IMG/VR virus record: IMGVR_UViG_3300044630_000443
Location: 1 to 22,578 of that record
Reading direction: 5' to 3' (one strand)
DNA from: a virus
DNA: 22,578 nt
The translations under genes and the position numbers were made by a program. Below the pieces are notes generated by a model, which saw nothing but the letters and a program-made list of their open reading frames with translations, was not told the origin of the DNA and searched no databases. Shown piece after piece: positions 6,392 to 12,233 of the stretch; the stretch's first letter is position 1; every line of letters starts with the position of its first letter.

Positions 6392-6628
6392 TTAAAACGG
6401 CAAGTCATCTTCGCTTTCTTGTTGGTTTACTGGAGATGCGTACTCCATTTTGGTTTCGGCTTTTGGCTTGTAATCATTAGGATAAATCTTGTAATCTGGT
6501 TCTTTTGATTCAGGCTTTTTGTATTGATTTAACCACATTGAGTAGCGTTTGTCCTCAATAGTAAATTCAATTACTTCTCCTTTTGATGTTGTTTTTTTCC
6601 AAGCACCATAGTTTACTTTCTTTTCCAT
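6392..6628 (-). CDS. Small protein with SSB-like C-terminal tip
   Basis: 78 residues ending ESEDDLPF, the acidic-hydrophobic tail (DDLPF) by which bacterial single-stranded DNA-binding proteins recruit repair and replication partners. The N-terminal part (YGAWKKTTSKGEVIEFTIED to YKIYPNDYK) is short and beta-rich, about half an ordinary OB domain, with aromatic residues W8, Y28 and W32. It could be a minimal single-strand binder or a decoy that uses the host SSB-interaction network. Position between the ERF cluster and replication genes fits a recombination or replication role. Family-level assignment is uncertain; the tail itself is clear. Confidence 0.65.
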   Translation of the reverse strand: MEKKVNYGAWKKTTSKGEVIEFTIEDKRYSMWLNQYKKPESKEPDYKIYPNDYKPKAETKMEYASPVNQQESEDDLPF

Positions 6629-6631
6629 TTT

Positions 6632-6799
6632 TTATTTGTTTTGTTTATTAATTAATTCTTCATCAATTTGGTTTTCAGTTTGCCTATCTTCTTCCAACTC
6701 ATCTTCCTCTAAATCTTCCCAGTCGCAATGCTCTTGGCATTCTGGACATAAGTCATAAGATATACGGCTTTCATAACCACAACAAGTGTTTATTAACAT
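6632..6799 (-). CDS. 55-residue zinc-ribbon protein with acidic tail
   Basis: Direct translation of the gap gives INTCCGYES at residues 3-11 and YDLCPECQEHC at 15-25: two Cys clusters spaced like a small zinc ribbon. The second half is very acidic (DWEDLEEDELEEDRQ). One base separates its ATG from the stop of the gene upstream, and its stop is 3 bases before the next ATG, so it completes the operon. Function unknown; such small zinc ribbons often mediate protein contacts, and the acidic tail may mimic DNA. Confidence 0.7.
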   Translation of the reverse strand: MLINTCCGYESRISYDLCPECQEHCDWEDLEEDELEEDRQTENQIDEELINKQNK

Positions 6800-6800
6800 A

Positions 6801-6980
6801 TTAATTGTTTTTAGATTTAAAATAATTCATTTCCTCGTTCTTAATATCTAAAGCTAATCTTAACGCTGCGTTCAATGTTCTTAATACATAGTTTTCGCTT
6901 GACATAGATGTAGCTTCAATATCCTTGATTGATTTATTTAACTGACCTATCATTAAGTCAATGCTAGGAAATTCATTCAT
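6801..6980 (-). CDS. Small helical protein, unknown
   Basis: 59 residues from the ATG at 6980 (MNEFPSIDLMIGQLNKSIKD). A start at 7007 would add nine residues but overlap the upstream gene by 35 bases; the 6980 start overlaps by 8 (ATGAATGA), as elsewhere in this operon. It is predicted to be all helical. Not recognised. Confidence 0.6.
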   Translation of the reverse strand: MNEFPSIDLMIGQLNKSIKDIEATSMSSENYVLRTLNAALRLALDIKNEEMNYFKSKNN

Positions 6981-7203
6981 AGTTTTCGTATTCTTCAGTC
7001 CAGTCATTCATTCTTGAGAATGGCTTAGGCTGGGTTAATAATGGGGTTGATGGGTAATGTTTAGTCTTATATTCCTTTAAGTTTTGTCTTGCCTTTTTAA
7101 GTTCTTGATAGGTTTCTTTTACCCAAAACTTATGACAGGCACTAGATTTCCATTCCCAATAAGAAACCAAGTCTCTTAGTTTTATTAGTTTTTGGTCAAT
7201 CAT
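6973..7203 (-). CDS. Small protein, unknown
   Basis: 76 residues with a basic, aromatic N-terminal half (YWEWKSSACHKFWVKETYQE) predicted as helical, then a Pro-rich segment (PSTPLLTQPKPF) and an acidic C-terminus. It overlaps the end of the ERF gene by 4 bases, so it is probably co-translated with the annealing protein and could be a partner, but no family is recognised. Confidence 0.6.
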   Translation of the reverse strand: MIDQKLIKLRDLVSYWEWKSSACHKFWVKETYQELKKARQNLKEYKTKHYPSTPLLTQPKPFSRMNDWTEEYENYE

Positions 7204-7754
7204 AATTTAGATTTTTTACTTGTAAATAATGCAGTAATTCCTTCATTCATTAAATCCTTATTTAATCCGTGTAGCTTAGTTAATTCTGCAACTGATTCGC
7301 ACATATCAATAGCTAATGTTAAATCTAGTATTGACTTATGTTTCTTAATAAATACAGATGCAGCTTTTTCTCCAGAGGCATCGGTATCTTTATCAGTTAC
7401 TAAGCCTAAGGCAGCAGATAGGGCATATCTCCTGTAATAGGTTATCCCACTTCCGAAAGATTGATACTCGTTCATACCCCTAAGAGTAATTTGTGGGATC
7501 GTTGCATTAGACTCAATTGCCTCTCCACTAATAGTGTGAAAGATAATTGTCTTTAGTCCATCCTCAATAAGAAGCTGCGTAAATCCTAGATTATGTTTCT
7601 TAAGCAAAGGATTTATTACTTCAAGAATTGTAGGGAAGTCTGCATAAGTGTAATTATGCCCAGTTGTTCCCTTGTGTATTACAGGGCATTCTTGTTGAAA
7701 GGATGCTAAAGCCTTGTAAATGTTGATAAGTGAGTTTGTTTGTAAGTTAATCAT
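7200..7754 (-). CDS. erf: ERF-family single-strand annealing protein
   Basis: 184 residues of the ERF family of phage recombinases, which pair complementary single strands in genome circularisation and RecA-independent recombination. Family marks: the N-terminal helix IYKALASFQQECP, then YTYADFPTILEVINPLLKKHNLGF (Y37 on), and the hallmark GSGITYYRRYALSAALGLVTDKDTDA segment at about 104-129. The length is close to the family core without a long C-terminal extension. No partner exonuclease is seen in the window; NinG and the SSB-tail protein are the nearby helpers. Confidence 0.92.
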   Translation of the reverse strand: MINLQTNSLINIYKALASFQQECPVIHKGTTGHNYTYADFPTILEVINPLLKKHNLGFTQLLIEDGLKTIIFHTISGEAIESNATIPQITLRGMNEYQSFGSGITYYRRYALSAALGLVTDKDTDASGEKAASVFIKKHKSILDLTLAIDMCESVAELTKLHGLNKDLMNEGITALFTSKKSKL

Positions 7755-7799
7755 ACTATGGTTTTTTGGTAAATAATAATTAAAATTAAGACTATTTTG

Positions 7800-8156
7800 T
7801 TAATAAGTCAAATTATTTATAATCTTTTTTATTTCAGTTAATTCATCGGAAATATCAGTATCGTACTTAAGTGTTAAAGTATCGTTAATAATTTTAATAG
7901 AGTGCAAAATCGTTGAATGATCTCTATTAAATATCCTACCAATAGCACTTAATTTAAAGTCTGTCTCAGTCCTGATAATATAGATAGATATAAACCTAGC
8001 TTTTACTATTTCCCTCTTACGGCTCTTGCCTTTTACTTGATCCTGAGTTAAAGAATAGTATTTGCATATTTCCTTAATTATATTATCTACATAATTAATC
8101 TTTTCCTTCATCGCTTTTTGCCTTTCTCTTAGGCTTGGCATTGACCAGTAGTTCAT
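7800..8156 (-). CDS. Stand-alone DnaA domain IV-like DNA-binding protein
   Basis: 118 residues that match the C-terminal, DnaA-box-binding domain of DnaA with no ATPase part. The basic segment GKSRKREIVKARFISIYIIR (43-62) corresponds to the arginine-containing loop and helix, and the signature RDHSTILHSIK (78-88) matches DnaA's DHTTVLH recognition motif. It could bind the phage origin or compete with host DnaA at host boxes. The ATG at 8156 overlaps the upstream coiled-coil gene by 62 bases; internal ATGs at 8141 and 8111 keep the whole domain and reduce the overlap to 47 and 17 bases, so the start is uncertain. No clear TTATNCACA box was found. Confidence 0.85.
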   Translation of the reverse strand: MNYWSMPSLRERQKAMKEKINYVDNIIKEICKYYSLTQDQVKGKSRKREIVKARFISIYIIRTETDFKLSAIGRIFNRDHSTILHSIKIINDTLTLKYDTDISDELTEIKKIINNLTY

Positions 8157-8265
8157 TGATTTCTAATTTAAGTTTTCTAATTTGGTTTCTAAGCATCTCA
8201 TTCTCTACCTCTAAAATGTAGTTTTCTCGTAATAATTGGGATTTGCTATTGTCTATGTATGTCAT
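8095..8265 (-). CDS. 56-residue coiled-coil protein
   Basis: Translates as MTYIDNSKSQLLRENYILEV followed by heptad-like ENEMLRNQIRKLKLEINELL and a basic tail (AKPKRKAKSDEGKD). The a/d pattern of L, V and I suggests a parallel coiled coil like a leucine zipper. It lies between the 101-residue gene and the DnaA-domain gene, whose start overlaps its end. It may dimerise or attach to the DnaA-like protein, which is inference. Confidence 0.6.
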   Translation of the reverse strand: MTYIDNSKSQLLRENYILEVENEMLRNQIRKLKLEINELLVNAKPKRKAKSDEGKD

Positions 8266-8266
8266 A

Positions 8267-8572
8267 TTAAAAGTGTAAAAGGTTTATAGGTAACATAAAA
8301 TCTTCGGTAATCTCATAAAGGTCCAGTATCAAGAAGTGATAAGACTTTAAGATTCTCTTTTGTACTTGGTTCATTCTAGCAATCTTAATAAGGTAGTCAT
8401 CCTCGTACTTGTTCATTAGCTTGATAGGATTGTCCCAAGTAGCACCTCTCCACTTTAAAAGGTCTGATTCAATGCTAGATTGTCTTGATTGTGCCTTCTT
8501 TAATAGTTCTAGTAGGCAAGTTGCTCTCTGGTGAAGTTTTAGTTGTTTTCCTTGATAGATTAATGGTTGCAT
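8267..8572 (-). CDS. Helical protein, unknown
   Basis: 101 residues, predicted mostly helical with a basic N-terminal half (KQLKLHQRATCLLELLKKAQSR). Nothing recognised. The gene starts 5 bases after the RHH gene and ends 1 base before the coiled-coil gene, so it is part of the early operon. Confidence 0.6.
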   Translation of the reverse strand: MQPLIYQGKQLKLHQRATCLLELLKKAQSRQSSIESDLLKWRGATWDNPIKLMNKYEDDYLIKIARMNQVQKRILKSYHFLILDLYEITEDFMLPINLLHF

Positions 8573-8576
8573 TGGT

Positions 8577-8723
8577 TTAGTTTTTAGATTCGTAATATTT
8601 TTGTACGATTATTGATACTAATTTACTTGGTGCTAAATACATCTTTTTAGCTTCGGCATCTACTTTTTTCTTGATTGATTCTGGCAGTCGGATGCAGACT
8701 ACTTCTTTTTTTTCTACTTTCAT
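8577..8723 (-). CDS. 48-residue ribbon-helix-helix DNA-binding protein
   Basis: Residues 7-20 (EVVCIRLPESIKKK) and the following helices (VDAEAKKMYLAPSKLVSIIV, then QKYYESK) match the Arc/CopG ribbon-helix-helix fold: an alternating strand that enters the major groove, then helix A and helix B with the usual S-x-L-V-x-x-I-V pattern. Such proteins act as dimers on direct or inverted operator repeats and usually control their own operon. It lies third in an operon whose promoter has two TTATCAGTC repeats just upstream, so it is the best candidate repressor in the window. Confidence 0.8.
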   Translation of the reverse strand: MKVEKKEVVCIRLPESIKKKVDAEAKKMYLAPSKLVSIIVQKYYESKN

Positions 8724-8731
8724 ATTTTGGT

Positions 8732-8818
8732 TTAAATGTTTTGTAAGATTCCTGTTACAATAAAGACAAAGATTAAAATAACGATTGCCTGAAAATTCCT
8801 GTTTTGTTGTTGGTTCAT
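8732..8818 (-). CDS. 28-residue membrane peptide
   Basis: Starts MNQQQNRNFQ and continues AIVILIFVFIVTGILQNI: one membrane segment of about 16 residues with a short polar N-terminus. It starts 3 bases after the previous stop and ends 8 bases before the RHH gene ATG. Real status rests on operon fit and hydrophobic pattern. Confidence 0.5.
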   Translation of the reverse strand: MNQQQNRNFQAIVILIFVFIVTGILQNI

Positions 8819-8821
8819 AAT

Positions 8822-9001
8822 TTAGATTTTTTCGATTGAGATAATGATTTGATTGTTGGCTAGATCAATAGTCCTAAACTTTACTACAAAGAACTTGGTA
8901 TCTTCTATTGTATAGTCTAAGAAAATGTTGTCTCCAGCTTGTGGGATAAAGTTCCCATTGTAGGGATAAAAATTTGTGTTGAGGCTTAATAGTGTTTTCA
9001 T
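8822..9001 (-). CDS. First gene of the early operon, unknown, 59 residues
   Basis: Beta-rich protein (MKTLLSLNTNFYPYNGNF, then FLDYTIEDTKFFVVKFRTID and IIISIEKI) of the size of a single small barrel. It begins about 14 bases after the predicted transcription start of the strong promoter, so it would be the first early protein made. Not recognised; early small phage proteins often disable host functions, which is only a general inference. Confidence 0.65.
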   Translation of the reverse strand: MKTLLSLNTNFYPYNGNFIPQAGDNIFLDYTIEDTKFFVVKFRTIDLANNQIIISIEKI

Positions 9002-9021
9002 ACTAATTTGGTTTGTTTCAA

Positions 9022-9051
9022 CAAAGATACAAACAATTACAATACAAACAA
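9022..9051 (-). promoter_or_regulatory. Early promoter
   Basis: TATCTTTG (9029-9022) matches TAnnTTTG, with TTG (9051-9049) exactly 19 bases upstream. The start would fall near 9015, about 14 bases before the ATG at 9001. It drives the leftward replication and recombination operon. Confidence 0.8.
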
Positions 9052-9071
9052 TAAATTATTTAAATTTCTTT

Positions 9072-9114
9072 TTATCAGTCTAAAATGAGCCTATTATCAG
9101 TCATTTACGGCTCA
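9072..9114. promoter_or_regulatory. Operator-like repeats upstream of the early promoter
   Basis: TTATCAGTC occurs twice (9072-9080 and 9094-9102), 22 bases apart start to start, or about two helical turns. Overlapping them is an inverted pair TGAGCC (9086-9091) / GGCTCA (9109-9114). They lie 21-63 bases upstream of the -33 element at 9049-9051, where a regulator could bind. The ribbon-helix-helix protein is the natural candidate. Confidence 0.5.
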
Positions 9115-9200
9115 AAGTTGCCTTATTAGGTAACTTTTATGATTGATAAAGTTTACTATTAGAGAACTTTGTAACCAAATTGGGAACATTGTACAATGTT
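9114..9200. promoter_or_regulatory. Cluster of dyads including a perfect 16-bp palindrome
   Basis: The inverted pair AAAGTT/AACTTT occurs twice: 9114-9119 with 9132-9137, and 9148-9153 with 9165-9170, spacers 12 and 11. AACATTGTACAATGTT at 9185-9200 is a perfect 16-bp palindrome. A 12-bp perfect palindrome, AAGTTATAACTT, follows at 9314-9325. Together they make a gene-free, dyad-rich stretch between terminators and early promoter, probably a control region or replication-related site. No open frame longer than about 40 codons is believable. Confidence 0.45.
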
Positions 9201-9336
9201 TTAGGTACAATATGTAAAATGTTGTAATGTGATTAGGGCAAATATGCTACTGATTTATAGGTATTTGTAACAAAATATGTTAAATGTTAGTAGTAGTACT
9301 ACGCAAATAAGTAAAGTTATAACTTGACTAAAGGGC

Positions 9337-9370
9337 AAAAAAAGCCCCTCAGCGTAGAAACGCAAGGGGG
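9337..9370 (-). terminator. Rho-independent terminator 2
   Basis: On the minus strand a hairpin CCCCT..GCGT, loop TTCT, ACGC..AGGGG (9369-9345) is followed by C and seven T (9343-9337). A good stem plus T-run, in a place with no gene. It would stop any read-through of the lysis operon before the early promoter. Confidence 0.75.
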
Positions 9371-9404
9371 TAACCATTAGTATAATCTATAAACAAATAT
9401 AAGC

Positions 9405-9434
9405 AAAACTCCCCAGCTTTTTAGGGCTAGGGAG
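9405..9434 (-). terminator. Rho-independent terminator 1 of the lysis operon
   Basis: On the minus strand CTCCCTAGC (9434-9426), an 8-base loop and GCTGGGGAG (9417-9409) form a 9-bp stem with one wobble pair, followed by TTTTGCTT. It comes 29 bases after the last gene of the operon (stop at 9463), so it is the main end of the late lysis transcript. Confidence 0.7.
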
Positions 9435-9462
9435 AACCTGATATGAACCAAGAAAAAACAAC

Positions 9463-9732
9463 CTAAATTGAACCATCTTGCAAAGGGAGGTCGATTGTAT
9501 CATCAATTTTCCGATACCCTTCCTTCCACAAGACCTTAGTCAAAGTTACACTTTTGCGAATTATGGTTTTTTCATCATCCTTTGGGTTTAATAAATGTAA
9601 TATCTCGTGAATCAATATCTCCATCATTTTCTTACCTTTTAGCCTTTCATCAATCTCTATTACCCCATCACTAGAGGATATGCCGTAAGCCTGTTCCTTA
9701 CCAAGTTTACGATATATGATTTTAATTTTCAC
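9463..9732 (-). CDS. Mini HExxH metallopeptidase-like protein
   Basis: 89 residues starting at GTG (9732), which overlaps the stop upstream as GTGA. The motif HEILHLLNPKDDE (42-54) has the two metal-binding histidines and catalytic glutamate of HExxH zinc proteases, with an acidic cluster after it; the core before it (GVIEIDERLKGKKMMEILI) resembles ImmA/SprT-like small peptidases. It is far shorter than usual family members, so it may be a stripped-down protease or a zinc-binding fold only. Last gene before the terminators. Confidence 0.7.
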   Translation of the reverse strand: MKIKIIYRKLGKEQAYGISSSDGVIEIDERLKGKKMMEILIHEILHLLNPKDDEKTIIRKSVTLTKVLWKEGYRKIDDTIDLPLQDGSI

Positions 9733-9914
9733 GCTTTCAGTAAGGCTTCATCTGGTCTTTCAATCTCCTTAACTACAATTCTATTGCCACCTCTTATCTT
9801 GGCTAACATCTTAGATACTGATTCTACTTCGCTTATCATTTCTTGATACTTCTTTACTAACCAGCTTTCTTGTTCTGCTAAATTCATTTTGTTCCACTTA
9901 GACGGCATTTTCAT
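9729..9914 (-). CDS. Small helical protein, unknown
   Basis: 61 residues, probably a coiled coil in the middle (EQESWLVKKYQEMISEVESV) with a basic end. Its stop overlaps the GTG of the metallopeptidase-like gene, so the two are coupled and may act together. Not recognised. Confidence 0.6.
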   Translation of the reverse strand: MKMPSKWNKMNLAEQESWLVKKYQEMISEVESVSKMLAKIRGGNRIVVKEIERPDEALLKA

Positions 9915-9924
9915 AGTTTTATTT

Positions 9925-10941
9925 TTAAAATACTTTTCCTTTTGTTATTCTCTTATTGTGAACTCTATAATCTCCATTAGTCTCTTTCTCTAGTAAAGCA
10001 AACCCAGCGTTATATTGGTCTACGTGCTTACAATACTCAACGTTTGGATGCATTAGCATTCCAGTTGTCCAACAAGTAAACATTTCGCCATCAAATTGGT
10101 TCTTAGTAGTGTACTCGCTTGTCCTATGAACGTGAGATGCAATAGCTGATTGCTTAACCCTATCGTAAAGGGTCTTAGCAGGGCTTACACCACTTCCTCT
10201 CTTAAAGGTAGTATCTCCGTGTATAATTGGCAACTTGCCAAATTTAACGTGGTCTAAGTTCTTTAGAGGCTTTATCCCAAATTCATTTAGCTTCAACAAA
10301 TCTTCTAACTCGAACAATTGCAAACTTAACAATTCTGGTGCTTTTGTCCTCATATATCTTTCGTAACGAAATTCGTGATTTGCATCCAGATTGTAATAAA
10401 TAATTAAATTAGGGAATGACCTTCTTATAAATCCTAGCATCTCTAATATGCTCTCATATTCATCGTTAAACTTTCTTACTCTTGGGTCTTTTTGGAAGTC
10501 GCTTAATTGGTAGAAATCCACTAAGTCTCCGTTTATAAATAACGTATCTATCCCTTCTTTGTTTAAGTAGTTAAAACAAACATCTATCGCTTTTGGGTCG
10601 TGGAATGGGACTTGTATATCACTAATAAATCCCATCTTCTTAATACCTAATGGTAAATCAAATACAACCTTTTCCTCTGCCCAAGTATCAGGTTGCACAA
10701 AATGACTGCAACTTCTTTTAGTCTTTTCTAAATATTCTTTATTGTTTACTGAAATCTTATCTGTACCAGTCTTGCCTCTGTAATAGCGTATTAGATAACG
10801 CACATTTTCTTGGTCGCTAAAGTGATTCTTATTCTCTTTAAGGATTAAACTAGCTAATGTATTTGAGGGCATCCACGCAGGATACTTTGCCAAGTAGTCT
10901 AAGACTATTTGACCACTCATTGTTGGTTTACTTCCAGCCAT
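9925..10941 (-). CDS. Calcineurin-like metallophosphoesterase with N-terminal wHTH-like region
   Basis: 338 residues. The catalytic part begins near residue 100: SDIQVPFHD (107-115), GDLVD (138-142), DANHEFR (186-192), HGD (241-243) and SHVHRT (269-274) are the five metal-binding motifs of calcineurin-like phosphoesterases. Motif I has D-I-Q where D-x-H is usual, so one metal ligand may be replaced. The first 100 residues (YLAKYPAWMPSNTLASLILK to VRYLIRYYRGKTG) look like a small winged-helix domain. Substrate unknown; phage members act on nucleic acid ends or nucleotides. Placed after the endolysin gene, in the tail end of the lysis operon. Confidence 0.85.
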   Translation of the reverse strand: MAGSKPTMSGQIVLDYLAKYPAWMPSNTLASLILKENKNHFSDQENVRYLIRYYRGKTGTDKISVNNKEYLEKTKRSCSHFVQPDTWAEEKVVFDLPLGIKKMGFISDIQVPFHDPKAIDVCFNYLNKEGIDTLFINGDLVDFYQLSDFQKDPRVRKFNDEYESILEMLGFIRRSFPNLIIYYNLDANHEFRYERYMRTKAPELLSLQLFELEDLLKLNEFGIKPLKNLDHVKFGKLPIIHGDTTFKRGSGVSPAKTLYDRVKQSAIASHVHRTSEYTTKNQFDGEMFTCWTTGMLMHPNVEYCKHVDQYNAGFALLEKETNGDYRVHNKRITKGKVF

Positions 10942-10955
10942 ATTTTAGGTTTTTG

Positions 10956-11561
10956 TTATGCTAACGAATCGCGAATCAAGTCTGCTTCTGCTTCCCTTCT
11001 CACTACTAAACCATCTAATCCTTTGCCTTCCCAATGTCTCTTACTGCTCTCTATTGCCTCTGCAATTCCATCATAATCCTTGTTCTTAACCATCTCTACT
11101 ATTCGCTTCATCTCAACCCTAGAATCACCTTCTAGCTTATTACCTCTATTGTAAACCATAGAAACCAACGCACCCTGAGTATCCTCATTTAACGTTTCTA
11201 ACTCTGGGTATATTGCCTTAGTCATTTTAAAATACTTAGGAACCGAGCATTTAACGAATACCTCGTAAGCAATATTATATGATATTTTAACTTGCATTAA
11301 TTCCCCTCTAAGCATTTGTTTAGCTTGTATGCCTTTAAGTCCAATAGTCTTTCTTAATGGCTCTAAAAAGTTAGGAGTAAGTTTATTACCCCAGTCTAAA
11401 AAGAATTGCTTTTCACTTACAAAACCACAATCGTAGCCCATTCCGATAGTTATACCTGATTCGCCACCTGCCCAAATAGGGGATTGTAGTTTCTTGTCGT
11501 AGTATGCCCTACCTCCAACCTCAAATTGGATAATAAGGTCTATTGCTTTTTTACTTAACAT
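10956..11561 (-). CDS. Endolysin, lysozyme-superfamily muramidase
   Basis: 201 residues from the ATG at 11561; an upstream TTG at 11588 would add nine residues that do not look like the family. It cuts cell-wall peptidoglycan. Glu14 in LIIQFEVGG and SGITIGMGYDCG (35-46, Thr38) reproduce the T4-lysozyme/pesticin-type E..(T) catalytic layout, here with a longer insert (YYDKKLQSPIWAGGE) between them. The C-terminal half, ALVSMVYNRGNKL, matches the helical lobe with the conserved NRG. No signal peptide, so it depends on a holin. Its ATG overlaps the mini membrane gene's stop by 7 bases. Confidence 0.88.
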   Translation of the reverse strand: MLSKKAIDLIIQFEVGGRAYYDKKLQSPIWAGGESGITIGMGYDCGFVSEKQFFLDWGNKLTPNFLEPLRKTIGLKGIQAKQMLRGELMQVKISYNIAYEVFVKCSVPKYFKMTKAIYPELETLNEDTQGALVSMVYNRGNKLEGDSRVEMKRIVEMVKNKDYDGIAEAIESSKRHWEGKGLDGLVVRREAEADLIRDSLA

Positions 11562-11626
11562 AAAAATAATATTAGTAAAACAACCCAAAGAATAAAAGCA
11601 CCCTTTAAAATTGTTTCTTGTTTCAT
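11555..11626 (-). CDS. 23-residue hydrophobic peptide between holin and endolysin
   Basis: MKQETILKGAF followed by ILWVVLLILFLC: one membrane segment. Its ATG overlaps the holin candidate's stop (ATGA) and its stop overlaps the endolysin ATG (ATGTTAA), linking both genes. It may be a pinholin-like, antiholin or coupling peptide; the position is exactly where lysis timing genes lie. Confidence 0.5.
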   Translation of the reverse strand: MKQETILKGAFILWVVLLILFLC

Positions 11627-11838
11627 TTTGAGAATTTATCTATTGTTGTAGTACCCATTGCAGCGATACAAATTACCAAAACTGCATCCACTAATTTATC
11701 ACTAGGTGCTACTTCGATATGACTAAATGAATTAGCTATCAATGTAATACAAAGAAATAAAGCCGATACTAAAGCAATTACTCTTTTAGTGCTTATGCTT
11801 CCTCTCTCATCACTAAGTAAATTTTTTATCCATTCCAT
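11623..11838 (-). CDS. Holin candidate, two membrane spans
   Basis: 71 residues with a short charged N-terminus (MEWIKNLLSDERGSISTKRV), a first hydrophobic stretch VIALVSALFLCITLIANSF (20-38), a short polar turn with DK, and a second VLVICIAAMGTTTI (about 53-66), ending in DKFSK. Size, topology and position directly upstream of the endolysin fit a class II holin that opens the inner membrane. Function is by context; no sequence family is claimed. Confidence 0.65.
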   Translation of the reverse strand: MEWIKNLLSDERGSISTKRVIALVSALFLCITLIANSFSHIEVAPSDKLVDAVLVICIAAMGTTTIDKFSK

Positions 11839-11840
11839 AT

Positions 11841-12233
11841 TTAAAGTTTGCTAAATTGTAAAATAATTATAAAGATTAAAAGGTATTTGCCTATTTCTTT
11901 GGCTTTGTCGTCTTTTTCGTGGTCTTGGGTTCTATAATTGGTAAGTTCTCTTGCAGCTTCATACCTAACTTTCCATAGATAGATAGAATCAGTTTTCTCA
12001 AATATTTTTTTATTAAGTTTTGCATAGTTTAAGTTTGAATTGATTATTGAATCATTTAATTTAACAATTGAATCGTTATAGTTCTTGTATAGGTTGTTTA
12101 TGTTATTTGCTTGGTCGATAGTTATTATTATAACAGAATCAGCACCTATTCTTTTACTTCTTGGGTATTGGCAATAAGCTGAATGAACTTCCAGTATCAA
12201 TAGTAATAGAATCCAACCTAGCTTTAACCTCAC
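11841..12233 (-). CDS. Secreted protein with C-terminal membrane anchor, spanin candidate
   Basis: 130 residues from a GTG start at 12233. Signal peptide with hydrophobic core GWILLLLILEV, likely cut before Q at AYC-Q (about 21-22). Residues about 40-95 are a helical, Asn/Asp-rich periplasmic segment with coiled-coil character. The C-terminus KYLLIFIIILQFSKL is a membrane anchor. A span from outside to the inner membrane with a helical rod is what spanins need. The signal peptide is coded in an 80-base overlap with the previous gene in another frame, as in nested Rz/Rz1 pairs, though here it is not clearly a lipoprotein. Confidence 0.6.
   Translation of the reverse strand: MRLKLGWILLLLILEVHSAYCQYPRSKRIGADSVIIITIDQANNINNLYKNYNDSIVKLNDSIINSNLNYAKLNKKIFEKTDSIYLWKVRYEAARELTNYRTQDHEKDDKAKEIGKYLLIFIIILQFSKL

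Noticed and set aside
9255-9377. A minus-strand frame of about 40 codons with a hydrophobic stretch.
   Set aside because: It runs straight through terminator 2; its Leu/Val run comes from repeated TAG/TAC-like DNA, and it has no promoter or neighbour.
9394-9401. TATATTTG between the two terminators as a promoter.
   Set aside because: No -33 element at the right distance; any transcript would end at terminator 2 within about 50 bases.
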